Assembly: GCF_031679605.1 (NCBI RefSeq) | Contig: NZ_CP117522.1 | Span: 2,790,001-2,854,000 of the forward strand | Direction: 5' to 3' | From: Streptomyces luomodiensis | GTDB taxonomy: Bacteria > Actinomycetota > Actinomycetes > Streptomycetales > Streptomycetaceae | Length of the DNA stretch: 64,000 nucleotides | In this document: one piece after another, positions 37,751-47,137 of the stretch | Layout of the letters: each line of letters begins with the position of its first letter | Position numbering within the stretch: position 1 is the first letter of the stretch | The notes under the pieces: model-generated | Told to the model about the DNA's origin: nothing | Database searches by the model: none | What the model saw: only the letters and a program-made list of their open reading frames with translations | Program-made: the position numbers and the translations under genes

Positions 37751-37775
37751 AACCCTAACGCTGAAGTTTAGGGTT
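37751..37775. promoter_or_regulatory. Inverted repeat in the ftsZ upstream region
   Basis: Arms 37751-37758 (AACCCTAA) and 37768-37775 (TTAGGGTT) are perfect complements around 9 bases. It lies about 100 bp upstream of the ftsZ start and downstream of the promoter at 37812-37841, so it would be in the 5' leader of that transcript, or overlap a nearer promoter. Candidate operator or leader hairpin. Confidence 0.5.
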
Positions 37776-37811
37776 ACCAGTGCCTCTGTTTCCCGGACTC
37801 TTCGGAACAGG

Positions 37812-37841
37812 ACACTAAGTCGACAAGTGGCGCGCGTTCAA
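37812..37841 (-). promoter_or_regulatory. Probable vegetative promoter of ftsZ
   Basis: On the minus strand TTGAAC (37841-37836), an 18-base spacer and TAGTGT (37817-37812) form a good HrdB-type promoter. Transcription would start near 37805, about 150 bases before ftsZ. Streptomyces ftsZ is known to have several promoters in this gap; this is the one I can support. Confidence 0.5.
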
Positions 37842-37930
37842 TGAACACGCCGAACCTCCCGCTTTTCTTTTCACCCTATGTGATCACCCAGTGGGCTAGC
37901 CAACCAGGGTGCTGGCCAGCCGCTATCACG

Positions 37931-38728
37931 TCAACTGCGAGACACCGCCGGGGCGCTCGGCGCTTGGACGTCGAAGTGGTCGGCGTCCGGCCGCGCTTTC
38001 ATCAGCGCGGTGAGCGTCTTCGCCTTCGCCTCGCCGCGCTCTCCGCTCCCCCAGGCGACCGTACGGCCGCCGGTCAGCTCCAGGGTGATCGAATCGTACG
38101 AGCGGACCCGGAGGGAACGGGTGTCCCGGTGGACCTTCTCCGGGAGTTGGGTGACCACCCGGACCGCCTCGCGGCGCAGCCTGGCCGCGCCGAAATGGCG
38201 CGAACTCGGCGACCGGTCCGGCTCCATTTCCAGCAGCGGAACGCCCTTCGGACGCTTGCTCACGGTGGAGAACAGGACTCCCCCGGCGTCCACTTCGTGG
38301 AACTTCCCGTCCTCTTCGACAATCGCTTCGGGCTCGCGTTCCGTCACCACCAGACTGATGGTGTGCGGCCATGACCGGGATACGTCCACTTTCGCAATCC
38401 GGGGCAGTCGCTCACGCAGCCGGTGTTCGATCGCTCCGGTGTCCACCGCCGCCAAGGGGGTGTTCATGGATACGTCGGCGGCGTCGCGCACCTCTTCGGC
38501 GGTGAGGACGGTGGTGCCGGCGACCCGCACCCGCTCGGTCCGCAGCCAGCTCGAGCCGTAGAGCAGCCAGCCGGCGCCGGCGCCGAGCAGGGTCACCGCC
38601 ACCGCGGTCAGCAGCAGGGTGCGCCGGCCGGGCAGCCGGATCCGGCGGCGGGCGGCGGGACGGCGTGGGGGCGGGCCGGACGGCGGCGTCCTTCGTGCAC
38701 CGCGCTCGGCGGTCGACGGTCCGGCCAC
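37931..38728 (-). CDS. ftsQ: Cell division protein FtsQ
   Basis: 265 residues from a GTG at 38728 with GAGGAGG 8 bases upstream. A basic, proline-rich cytoplasmic N-terminus is followed by one transmembrane helix (TLLLTAVAVTLLGAGAGWLL). An extracytoplasmic POTRA domain (VRVAGTTVLTAEEVRDAAD) and the FtsQ/DivIB domain (PRIAKVDVSRSWPHTISLVV) complete it. It belongs to the FtsQLB complex linking the ring to septal wall synthesis. Confidence 0.95.
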   Translation of the reverse strand: MAGPSTAERGARRTPPSGPPPRRPAARRRIRLPGRRTLLLTAVAVTLLGAGAGWLLYGSSWLRTERVRVAGTTVLTAEEVRDAADVSMNTPLAAVDTGAIEHRLRERLPRIAKVDVSRSWPHTISLVVTEREPEAIVEEDGKFHEVDAGGVLFSTVSKRPKGVPLLEMEPDRSPSSRHFGAARLRREAVRVVTQLPEKVHRDTRSLRVRSYDSITLELTGGRTVAWGSGERGEAKAKTLTALMKARPDADHFDVQAPSAPAVSRS

Positions 38729-38741
38729 GCTCCCTGCCTCC

Positions 38742-39836
38742 TCACGCCTGGCGGCGTGCGCTGATCGCCTCGTACACCATGCCGACCAGCAGCTCGTCGG
38801 CGTCCCTGCGGCCGAATTCGGCGGCGCGCCGGGACATCTCGTACAGCCGGTGCGGGTCGCCGAGCACCGGCAGCACATTGCTCTGCACCCACTCGGGGCT
38901 CAGCTCGGCGTCGTCGACCAGCAGCCCGCCGCCCGCCTTGACCAGCGGCTGGGCGTTGAGCCGCTGTTCGCCGTTGCCGATCGGCAGGGGGACGTAGGCG
39001 GCCGGGAGCCCGACGGCGGACAGTTCGGCGACGGTCATCGCGCCCGCGCGGCAGAGCATCATGTCGGCCGCGGCATACGCGAGGTCCATCCGGTCCAGAT
39101 ACGATACCGGGATATACGGCGGCATTCCGGGCATGTGGTCCACGCGCGGCAGTTCGTTCTTCGGGCCGACCGCGTGGAGCACCTGGATTCCGGCGCGCTG
39201 GAGGTACGGCGCGACCGTCTGGACCACCTCGTTGAGCCGGCGCGCGCCCTGCGAACCGCCGGAGACCAGCAGCGTCGGCAGGTTCTGGTCGAGCCCGAAG
39301 GCCGCGCGGGCCTCGGGGCGGACCGCCGCCCGGTCGAGGGTGGCGATGGAACGGCGCAGCGGGATGCCGACGTAGCGGGAGTTGCGGAGCTTGCTGTCCG
39401 GCGTGGAGACCGCCACGTACTTGGCGTAGCGCGAGCCGATCTTGTTGGCGAGCCCGGGGCGGGCGTTGGCCTCGTGGACGACGATCGGCACCCCGAGCCG
39501 CTTGGCGGCCAGGTAGCCGGGCAGGGCCACATAGCCGCCGAAGCCGACGACGCAGTCGGCCTTGGTGCGCTCCAGGATCTGCTCGGCCGCCTTGATGGTG
39601 CCGCGCAGCCGCCCGGGGACGGTGATCAGCTCGGGGGTGGGCTTGCGCGGCAGCGGTACGGCCGGAATGAGGCCGAGCTCATAACCACGCTCCGGTACGA
39701 GCCGGGTCTCGAGCCCGCGCTCCGTACCGAGCGCCGTGATCCCCACGGTCGGGTCCTGCCTGCGCAGGGCGTCCGCGAGGGCGAGCGCGGGCTCGATGTG
39801 GCCGGCGGTCCCCCCACCGGCGAGTACGACATGCAC
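38742..39836 (-). CDS. murG: MurG, lipid II-forming GlcNAc transferase
   Basis: 364 residues. It adds N-acetylglucosamine to lipid I on the cytoplasmic face. The N-terminal glycine loop is [17 protein letters not shown]. The second is [12 protein letters not shown], and the UDP-sugar motif is [17 protein letters not shown]. The full length matches the GT28 family. It overlaps neither neighbour but lies 6 bases downstream of ftsW. Confidence 0.97.
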   Translation of the reverse strand: MHVVLAGGGTAGHIEPALALADALRRQDPTVGITALGTERGLETRLVPERGYELGLIPAVPLPRKPTPELITVPGRLRGTIKAAEQILERTKADCVVGFGGYVALPGYLAAKRLGVPIVVHEANARPGLANKIGSRYAKYVAVSTPDSKLRNSRYVGIPLRRSIATLDRAAVRPEARAAFGLDQNLPTLLVSGGSQGARRLNEVVQTVAPYLQRAGIQVLHAVGPKNELPRVDHMPGMPPYIPVSYLDRMDLAYAAADMMLCRAGAMTVAELSAVGLPAAYVPLPIGNGEQRLNAQPLVKAGGGLLVDDAELSPEWVQSNVLPVLGDPHRLYEMSRRAAEFGRRDADELLVGMVYEAISARRQA

Positions 39837-39842
39837 CGAAAT

Positions 39843-41294
39843 TCACCGCTCTCCGGACGGCCGTCCCTTGACGGGCCGTCTCATCGTCTTCCGTCTCACC
39901 CGAGCCAGCTTCTTCCGCAAAGCAGGCTGCCGCATGGCCAGTGCCGCCCGCGCGGCGGGCTCCGCCCGTGCGAAGGCGATCAGCAGGCCGACGGCGAACA
40001 TGGTCGGCAGCAGGGCGGACCCTCCGTAGGAGAACAGCGGGAGCGGAACCCCGGCGATCGGCAGCAGACCGAGCACCGCGCCGATGTTGACCACGGCCTG
40101 GGCCGTGATCCAGGTGGTCACGCCTCCCGCGGCATACCTCACGAAGGGGTCCTCCGTGCGTCCGGCCACGCGGATACCCGCATAGCCTAGAGCCGCGAAG
40201 AGAACGAGAACCGACAGCGTCCCCGCCAGGCCGAGTTCCTCCCCGGTAATGGCGAAGATGAAGTCGGTATGCGGTTCGGGTAGTTCGCCCCATTTCTCCA
40301 TACTCGCCCCGAGTCCCGAGCCGAACCATCCGCCGTTGGCGAGCGCGTAGATCCCGTGCACCGCCTGCCAGCACTGGTCGTTCGTCCCGGGCTCGGTGGC
40401 GCCGATGCAGGCGAGCCGGGACATCCGGTTGGCGCTGGTCTTGATGAGCAGCACGCCGATGACCCCGGCGAAGGCGAGAACGCCCACGAAGAGCCGGGTG
40501 GGGGCGCCGGCCAGCCAAAGGAGGCCGAAAAGGATCGCCGAGAGGATGATCGCGGTGCCCATGTCCCCGCCCAGCATGATCAGGCCGAGCAGCATGGCGG
40601 TCGCGGGCACCAGCGGGACCAGCAGATGCTTCCACTGGACCAGCAGCCGCTTGTCCTGTTTGCGGGCGAGAAGATCGGCGCCCCACAGGACGAGCGCGAG
40701 CTTGCCGAACTCGCTGGGCTGGAGCAGGAACGGACCGCCGAAGGAGATCCAGTTCTGGTTGCCGTTGACCGCGATGCCCATGCCCGGGACCTGCACCAGA
40801 CACATCAGGAAGACCGAGACCGCGAGCAGCGGATAGGCGAAGGCGCGGTGCAGTTTGATCGGCATCCGCACGGCGAGCAGCATCAGCGCGCCGCCGAGTG
40901 CGGCGGCCAGGAGCTGTTTGCGAAAGAAGTACGACGGCGAGAGCCCGGACTGCAGCGCCTTGATCTGGGAGGCGGAGTAGACCATGACCAGGCCGAGCAC
41001 CAGGATCAGCAGTGAGCCGCCCAGCAGCAGGTAGTACGCCGTGAGCGGCCGGTCCCAGGCCCGCCGGACGCGCTGGTGGAGCCCGCGCAGCCGGTCCAGG
41101 ACGTTTCCCCGCACCGGGCGGCGCGGAGGGCGGGAGACGCCCGCTGCGCCGCGCGGGCGGGCCGGAGACGCCGCCCGGCCCTTGGCCCGCACGGCCTCCC
41201 GCACCCGCGGGGCGCCGCCCGAGCGCGGCCCGGGGCGGCCGGTGCCGGGGCGTGCCGTCCGGGACCGGGGCGCGGCGGGCTGGTCAGACGTCAT
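39843..41294 (-). CDS. ftsW: FtsW, septal peptidoglycan glycosyltransferase (SEDS)
   Basis: 483 residues. A Pro/Arg/Gly-rich cytoplasmic N-terminus of about 80 residues is unusually long. About ten transmembrane helices follow. SEDS motifs are visible: GMGIAVNGNQNWISFGG, FIFAITGEELGLAG and the C-terminal PLPLFSYGGSALLP. With FtsI it polymerises and crosslinks septal wall. The C-terminal tail is basic. In this cluster it lies between murD and murG as expected. Confidence 0.96.
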   Translation of the reverse strand: MTSDQPAAPRSRTARPGTGRPGPRSGGAPRVREAVRAKGRAASPARPRGAAGVSRPPRRPVRGNVLDRLRGLHQRVRRAWDRPLTAYYLLLGGSLLILVLGLVMVYSASQIKALQSGLSPSYFFRKQLLAAALGGALMLLAVRMPIKLHRAFAYPLLAVSVFLMCLVQVPGMGIAVNGNQNWISFGGPFLLQPSEFGKLALVLWGADLLARKQDKRLLVQWKHLLVPLVPATAMLLGLIMLGGDMGTAIILSAILFGLLWLAGAPTRLFVGVLAFAGVIGVLLIKTSANRMSRLACIGATEPGTNDQCWQAVHGIYALANGGWFGSGLGASMEKWGELPEPHTDFIFAITGEELGLAGTLSVLVLFAALGYAGIRVAGRTEDPFVRYAAGGVTTWITAQAVVNIGAVLGLLPIAGVPLPLFSYGGSALLPTMFAVGLLIAFARAEPAARAALAMRQPALRKKLARVRRKTMRRPVKGRPSGER

Positions 41295-41347
41295 GTCGTA
41301 TCCCCTCCAGTTTCCCCGCGCGGGCGGTCCATGCGGGGACCGGCGGG

Positions 41348-42799
41348 CTACTGATCGTCCGTGACCCGGCCGGAGGCCAGGTCACGCACTGCCGCGGCGA
41401 AGGCGTCGCCCCGCTTGTTGTAGTTGGTGAACATGTCCATCGAGGCACAGGCCGGGGCCATCAGGACGGTATCGCCCGGCCGGGCGAGCCGCGCCGCTTC
41501 GCGCACAGCCGCCGCCATCGCCCCAGTGTCGGTCCGGTCGAGGTCCACGACCGGGACATCCGCTGCGTGTCGCGCGAGCGCTTCGCGGATCAGGGCACGG
41601 TCCGCGCCGATCAGCACGACGCCGCGCAGCCGCTTGGCCGCCGTAAGGACGAGTTCGTCGAAAGTGGCTCCCTTGGCGAGGCCCCCCGCGATCCACACGA
41701 TGTGCTCATAGGCGCCCAACGACGCCTGGGCGGCGTGGGTGTTGGTCGCCTTGGAGTCGTCGACGTAGGTCACGCCGTCGACGTCCGCGACATGCTCCAC
41801 CCGGTGCGGATCGGGCCGGAAGGCGCGCAGCCCGTCCCGCACGGCCGTCGGCGGGACGCCGAAGGAGCGGGCCAGGGCCGCCGCCGCGAGGGCGTTGGCG
41901 ATGTTGTGCGGGGCCGGCGGGTTCACATCGGAGACCTCGGCGAGCTCCTGCGCCTGCTTCTGCCGGTTCGCCACGAAGGCCCGGTCGACGAGGATGTTCT
42001 CCACGACGCCGAGCTGGGAGGGGCCGGGGGTGCCGAGGGTGAAGCCGATGGCCCGGCAGCCCTCCTCGACGTCGGCCGCGCGCACCAGGTCCTCGGTGGC
42101 GGGGTCGGCCACGTTGTAGACGCAGGCCACCTGGTTGCCCTCGTAGATCCGGCCCTTGTCGGCCGCGTACGCCGCCATGGAGCCGTGCCAGTCGAGGTGG
42201 TCGGGGGCGAGGTTGAGCACCGCCCCGGAGTGGGCGCGCAGCGAGGGCGCCCAGTGCAGCTGGTAGCTGGAGAGCTCGACGGCCAGCACGTCGTACGGCT
42301 CGTCGCCCAGCACGATGTCCAGGAGCGAGACGCCGATGTTGCCGACGGCGGCGGTGCGCAGCCCGGCCGCCTCCAGGATGGCCGCCAGCATCCTTACGGT
42401 GGTCGTCTTGCCGTTGGTGCCGGTGACCGCGAGCCAGGGCGGGGCGTCCGGGCCGCGCAGCCGCCACGCCAGCTCCACATCGCCCCAGACGGGCACGCCG
42501 GCCTCGGCGGCGGCCAGGAAGAGCGGGCTGGTGGGCTTCCAGCCGGGGGTGGTGACGATCAGTTCGGTGCCCGGGGGGAGGGTCTCCCCGTCGCCGAGGC
42601 GGACCGTGATGCCCAGTGGCTCCAGCTCGGCCGCCTGGACGCGCTGTGCCTCGCCGTCGCTGCCGTTGACCACGGTCACCGAGGCCCCGAGGCCCCGCAG
42701 CGCACGCGCTGCGGGGACCCCGGAGACGCCGAGCCCGGCGACGGTGACCTGCCGTCCGGCGAGGTCGGACACGTCGAGGTGGGCGGCGCCGGACGTCAC
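41348..42799 (-). CDS. murD: MurD, UDP-MurNAc-L-alanine:D-glutamate ligase
   Basis: 483 residues from a GTG at 42799 overlapping the mraY stop (GTGA). The Rossmann N-terminus (VTVAGLGVSGVPAARAL), the ATP loop VTGTNGKTTTVRML, NLAPDHLDWHG and the C-terminal YVDDSKATNTHA are all visible. It adds D-glutamate in the cytoplasmic muropeptide pathway. The much longer open frame upstream is a shadow of mraY. Confidence 0.97.
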   Translation of the reverse strand: MTSGAAHLDVSDLAGRQVTVAGLGVSGVPAARALRGLGASVTVVNGSDGEAQRVQAAELEPLGITVRLGDGETLPPGTELIVTTPGWKPTSPLFLAAAEAGVPVWGDVELAWRLRGPDAPPWLAVTGTNGKTTTVRMLAAILEAAGLRTAAVGNIGVSLLDIVLGDEPYDVLAVELSSYQLHWAPSLRAHSGAVLNLAPDHLDWHGSMAAYAADKGRIYEGNQVACVYNVADPATEDLVRAADVEEGCRAIGFTLGTPGPSQLGVVENILVDRAFVANRQKQAQELAEVSDVNPPAPHNIANALAAAALARSFGVPPTAVRDGLRAFRPDPHRVEHVADVDGVTYVDDSKATNTHAAQASLGAYEHIVWIAGGLAKGATFDELVLTAAKRLRGVVLIGADRALIREALARHAADVPVVDLDRTDTGAMAAAVREAARLARPGDTVLMAPACASMDMFTNYNKRGDAFAAAVRDLASGRVTDDQ

Positions 42800-43872
42800 G
42801 ATGCCCGCCACCCCGCGTAGAAGAGGCCGAGGCCGACAATCACGCACATGCCCTGGATGATCCAGAACCGGACCACCACAAGGACTTCGCTCCACCCCTT
42901 GAGTTCGAAGTGGTGCTGGAGTGGCGCCATCCGGAAGACCCGTCGCCCGGTGGTCCGGAAGGAACCGACCTGGATGACCACGGACATGGTGATCAGGACG
43001 AACAGTCCACCGAGGAGGGCCAGCAGCAGCTCCGTACGGGAGCAGATGGCCAGGCCCGCGAGCGCGCCGCCGAGCGCGAGCGAACCGGTGTCCCCCATGA
43101 AGATCTTGGCGGGCGAGGTGTTCCACCACAGGAAGCCGAAGCACGCGCCCATCAGGGCGGAGGCGACGACCGCGAGGTCGAGGGGGTCGCGGACCTCGAA
43201 ACAGGACGCGGGGTTGGTCAGGGTCTGCGCGTTGGCGCAGGACTCCTGGTACTGCCAGACGCCGATGAAGGTGTAGGCGCCGAAGACCATCACGGAGGCG
43301 CCGGTGGCCAGTCCGTCGAGACCGTCGGTGAGGTTCACCCCGTTCGACATCGCCAGGATCATGAACAGCGCCCAGATCGCGAAGATCACCGGACCGAAGG
43401 ACCAGCCGAAGTCCTGGACGAAGGAGAGCCGGTCGGAGGCGGGCGTCTGCTGGCGCGCGTCGGCGAAGTTCAGCGCGAGGACTGCGAAGGCGATACCGAC
43501 GATCAGCTGACCGGCCATCTTGGCCTTGGCCCGCAGACCCAGGCTGCGCTGCTTGACGATCTTGATGTAGTCGTCGAGGAAGCCGACCAGGCCCATGCCC
43601 GCGAACAGGAAGAGCACCAGCACACCGGAGAAGGACGGCGGCTTGCCCGTGATCACCTTCGCCAGGGCGTAGGCGATCAGCGTGGCCAGGATGAAGGAGA
43701 TACCGCCCATGGTGGGCGTGCCCTTCTTGCTGCCGTGCGTCCGCGGACCGTCATCCCGGATGTACTGGCCATAGCCCTTGCGCGCCAGCAGCTTGATCAG
43801 CAGCGGCGTGCCGATCAGGGTCAGGAAGAGCCCGATGGCTCCCGAGAAGAGGATCTGCCTCATGCCACCCAT
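42796..43872 (-). CDS. mraY: MraY, phospho-MurNAc-pentapeptide transferase
   Basis: 358 residues with about ten transmembrane helices. It forms lipid I from UDP-MurNAc-pentapeptide and undecaprenyl phosphate. Catalytic motifs: GFLDDYIKIVKQRS, NLTDGLDGLATG and the C-terminal histidine motif HHFELKGWSE. The start overlaps the murF stop by one base; MRQ three codons later is a second possible start. Confidence 0.97.
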   Translation of the reverse strand: MGGMRQILFSGAIGLFLTLIGTPLLIKLLARKGYGQYIRDDGPRTHGSKKGTPTMGGISFILATLIAYALAKVITGKPPSFSGVLVLFLFAGMGLVGFLDDYIKIVKQRSLGLRAKAKMAGQLIVGIAFAVLALNFADARQQTPASDRLSFVQDFGWSFGPVIFAIWALFMILAMSNGVNLTDGLDGLATGASVMVFGAYTFIGVWQYQESCANAQTLTNPASCFEVRDPLDLAVVASALMGACFGFLWWNTSPAKIFMGDTGSLALGGALAGLAICSRTELLLALLGGLFVLITMSVVIQVGSFRTTGRRVFRMAPLQHHFELKGWSEVLVVVRFWIIQGMCVIVGLGLFYAGWRAS

Positions 43873-45302
43873 CAGCGGACGCCCTCACCCTTGCCCTCGA
43901 GCAGCGCCTGCGCGACCCGCTCCAGCCCCACCGACCTGGAAGCCTTCACCAACACGACGTCCCCCGGTCGCAGCTCGCTGCGCAGCAGATCGACCGCTGC
44001 CCGCACGTCGGACACGTGCACCGACTCCTCACCCCACGAACCCTCGTTCTTGGCGCCCATGTTCAGCCAGCCGGCCTCCCGGCCGCCGACCGCCACGAGC
44101 TTGCTGACGTTGAGCCGGACGGCCAGCCGCCCGACCGCGTCGTGCTCGGCCAGTGACTCCTCGCCCAGCTCGGCCATCGGGCCGAGCACCGCCCACGTGC
44201 GACGCCCCGGTGTAGCAGCGCCCATGGCGACCAGCGCGCGCAGCGCAGCTCGCATGGACTCGGGGTTCGCGTTGTAGGCGTCGTTGACGACCGTCACGCC
44301 GTCCGAGCGCTCGGTGACCTCCATCCGCCAGCGGGAGAGCTGCCCCGCCTCGGAGAGCGCCACGGCGATCTCGTCGACGGACATGCCCAACTCATGGGCG
44401 ACGGCGGCCGCGGCGAGCGCGTTCGACACGTGGTGCTCACCGTACAGGCGCATGGTCACGTCGCTGCACCCGGTAGGGGTGTGAAGCGTGAAGGCGGGCC
44501 GGCCGCCGTCGGCGAGCCGGACATTCCCGGCACGCACATCGGCGTCCTCGGCCTCGCCGAACAGGACGGTACGGGCCTTGGTGCGCGACGCCATGGCGCG
44601 CACCAAGGGGTCGTCGGCGTTGAGCACCGCCACCCCGCCGTCCTCGGCCGCCGGCAGCGCCTCCACCAGTTCGCCCTTGGCCTCGGCGATCTGCTCCCGG
44701 CCGCCGAACTCCCCGATATGGGCGGTGCCGACGTTGAGCACGAGTCCGATACGGGGCGGGGTGAGGTCCGTCAGATACCGGATGTGGCCCTTACCGCGGG
44801 CACCCATCTCCAGCACCAGGTGCTGGGTGGCCTCGTCGGCGCTCATCGCGGTGAGCGGCAGACCGATCTCGTTGTTCAGCGAGCCCGGCGTCCATACGGT
44901 CGGGCCGCGGCGCTGGAGCAGCTGGGCGATGAGGTCCTTGGTGCTGGTCTTGCCCGCGGAGCCGGTGAGCGCGACCACGGTGACGCCCAGCCGCTCCACG
45001 ACGGCGCGCGCGAGCGCCCCCATGGCGGCGATGACATCGGGCACGACGATCGCCGGTACGGGAGCGTCTGCGGTGCCGACGGGACGGGCGGCCAGAACCG
45101 CCGTGGCGCCGGCCTCGACCGCGCCCCGCGCGAAGTCGTGGCCGTCCACGCGCTCCCCGGGGAGCGCGGCGAAGAGGCTGCCGGGCCGCACCTCGCGGGA
45201 GTCGATCACGACAGGGCCCGTGACCTTCAGGTCCGGGTCCGGTATGTCGTGCGGCTGTCCACCGACTAGGCCGGCGATCTCGGTGAGGGACAGTGCGATC
45301 AC
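43872..45302 (-). CDS. murF: MurF, UDP-MurNAc-tripeptide:D-Ala-D-Ala ligase
   Basis: 476 residues from a GTG at 45302. It adds the D-Ala-D-Ala dipeptide to complete the pentapeptide. The ATP loop is VALTGSAGKTSTKDLI. The central domain has NEIGLPLTAM, LEMGARGKGHI and NVGTAHIGEFGG, and the C-terminal domain NDAYNANPESMRAAL. Position between murE and mraY is canonical. Confidence 0.97.
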   Translation of the reverse strand: MIALSLTEIAGLVGGQPHDIPDPDLKVTGPVVIDSREVRPGSLFAALPGERVDGHDFARGAVEAGATAVLAARPVGTADAPVPAIVVPDVIAAMGALARAVVERLGVTVVALTGSAGKTSTKDLIAQLLQRRGPTVWTPGSLNNEIGLPLTAMSADEATQHLVLEMGARGKGHIRYLTDLTPPRIGLVLNVGTAHIGEFGGREQIAEAKGELVEALPAAEDGGVAVLNADDPLVRAMASRTKARTVLFGEAEDADVRAGNVRLADGGRPAFTLHTPTGCSDVTMRLYGEHHVSNALAAAAVAHELGMSVDEIAVALSEAGQLSRWRMEVTERSDGVTVVNDAYNANPESMRAALRALVAMGAATPGRRTWAVLGPMAELGEESLAEHDAVGRLAVRLNVSKLVAVGGREAGWLNMGAKNEGSWGEESVHVSDVRAAVDLLRSELRPGDVVLVKASRSVGLERVAQALLEGKGEGVR

Positions 45303-45364
45303 TGATCACCTCCGGCCGTGCGGGAGAGCTGCCTGGAGGGTGCTGGTGCGCGCATGGCGGTCTG

Positions 45365-46978
45365 TCATCCCTGGTCGTCTTGGTGTTTGTCCCAGTGCTG
45401 TGCGCTCGCCCCGGGGCACGAGGCATCGCGCCTGTGGGCTCGCTCACTGAGCTCGATGGCTTCGCGGAGTACCTGGCGGTCGTCGAAGGCACGGACCACG
45501 CCGGCGATGTCCTGGCCCAGCTCATGGCCCTTGCCCGCCACGATGACGGTGTCACCGGGCGCGGCACGGGCGACGGCGGCCGCGATGGCGTTGGCCCGGT
45601 CCTCCTCGACCAGCACATCACCGCGCTCGTGGGCGGGCACCTCGGCGGCACCCGCGAGCATGGCGGCGAGGATCGCGAGCGGGTCCTCGGAGCGGGGGTT
45701 GTCGGAGGTGAGGACGGCCGTGTCGGCGTACCGGGCCACCGCGGCGCCCATGGGGCCGCGCTTGAGCCGGTCGCGGTCCCCGCCACAGCCGAGAACGGCG
45801 TGCAGCTTGCCGTCGGTCACCTTACGGAGCGCACGCAGCACCGACTCCACGGCGTCGGTCTTGTGGGCGTAGTCCACGACGGCGAGGTAGGACTGGCCCA
45901 CGTCCACCCGCTCCAGCCGGCCCGGTACGCCGGGGACGGCGGCGATGCCGTCGGCGGCCGTCTGCGGGTCGATCCCGGCCACGGCGAGCGCCACCACGGC
46001 GGCGAGCGCGTTGGACACGTTGAAGGGGCCCGGAAGGGGCGCGGCGGCCCGTACGGACTGGCCGTCCGGACCGAGGACGGTGAAGGTCGAGCCGAGCGGG
46101 CCGACCTCCACGTCCGCGGCGCGCCAGTGGGCGTCGGGGTGGCCCTCGGCGGAGAAGGTGGTGACGGGGACCTCGGACTGCTCGATCAGCCGCCGGCCGT
46201 ACTCGTCGTCGTAGTTGATCACTCCGGCGCGGCTGCGGGCCTTGGTGAACAGCTGGGCCTTGGCCTGGAAGTAGTCCTCCATGCCGGAGTGGAACTCCAT
46301 GTGCTCCGGGCTGAGGTTGTTGAAGACGGCGACGTCGAAGACGCAGCCGTCGACACGGCCGAGGACCAGGGCGTGGCTGGAGACCTCCATGACGACCGCA
46401 CGGACGTCGCGCTCGCGCATCACCGCGAACAGGGCCTGGAGATCGGTGGCCTCGGGGGTGGTGCGCTCGGACTTGATGCGCTCGTCGCCGATCCGCGTCT
46501 CCACGGTGCCGATGAGACCCGTAAGGCCGCCGTCGTGCTTCGCGGCGGCCCTGAGGCCGCCCTCGATGAGATACGCGGTCGTGGTCTTGCCGGAGGTGCC
46601 GGTGATCCCGATCTGCAGCAGGTCGTGACCCGGCTCGCCGTAGATCGTGGCGGCCAGCGCGCCCATCCGGCCGCGCGGGTCCTCCGCCACCAGGACCGGC
46701 AGCCCGGTGGCCGCGGCGCGCTCGGCGCCGGCCGGGTCGGTCAGCACCGCGACCGCGCCCAGGTCGGCCGCCTGGGCGGCGAAGTCCGCGCCGTGGAGGC
46801 GGGCACCGGACAGCGCGGCGTACACATCGCCGGGACGTACGGCCCTCGAGTCATGGGTGATCCCGGTGACCGCGGCCCCCTCCGGGGCCTCGGGGGCTTC
46901 GACGCCCAACTGATCCGCCAGCTCCGCGAGCGGGATCGGGCGGACCTGGAGAGGGCGGGGCGCTCCCGGGTATTCCAC
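45365..46978 (-). CDS. murE: MurE, UDP-MurNAc-dipeptide:diaminopimelate ligase
   Basis: 537 residues from the GTG at 46978 (EYPGAPRPLQVRP), chosen because AAGGA lies 7 bases upstream and the length fits the family. The frame stays open to an ATG at 47122, which has no ribosome-binding site but would add 48 residues. ATP loop ITGTSGKTTTAYLI. The DNPR motif for diaminopimelate recognition is present in LTSDNPRSEDPLAI. In Streptomyces the third residue is LL-diaminopimelate. The C-terminus has extra polar residues (HRRDASCPGASAQ). Confidence 0.93.
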   Translation of the reverse strand: MEYPGAPRPLQVRPIPLAELADQLGVEAPEAPEGAAVTGITHDSRAVRPGDVYAALSGARLHGADFAAQAADLGAVAVLTDPAGAERAAATGLPVLVAEDPRGRMGALAATIYGEPGHDLLQIGITGTSGKTTTAYLIEGGLRAAAKHDGGLTGLIGTVETRIGDERIKSERTTPEATDLQALFAVMRERDVRAVVMEVSSHALVLGRVDGCVFDVAVFNNLSPEHMEFHSGMEDYFQAKAQLFTKARSRAGVINYDDEYGRRLIEQSEVPVTTFSAEGHPDAHWRAADVEVGPLGSTFTVLGPDGQSVRAAAPLPGPFNVSNALAAVVALAVAGIDPQTAADGIAAVPGVPGRLERVDVGQSYLAVVDYAHKTDAVESVLRALRKVTDGKLHAVLGCGGDRDRLKRGPMGAAVARYADTAVLTSDNPRSEDPLAILAAMLAGAAEVPAHERGDVLVEEDRANAIAAAVARAAPGDTVIVAGKGHELGQDIAGVVRAFDDRQVLREAIELSERAHRRDASCPGASAQHWDKHQDDQG

Positions 46979-47137
46979 AGAAACGTCCTTCTGAGGGGTT
47001 TGGGACTGGTCAGCGTGGGGCACGGCGGTGAGCGTACCCGGCACACCCGCTCCCCCGCGAAATGAGACGGGGAAGCGGGCCCGTACCGGACCGTGGTTCC
47101 CGGGATCCGGCGTGATCGTCATCACTACTGGGTCCGT

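Noticed and set aside
46979..47125. 48-residue N-terminal extension of MurE
   Set aside because: No ribosome-binding site at 47122 or 47125. The GTG at 46978 has AAGGA and gives normal length. Left open, because the extension is in frame and without stops.
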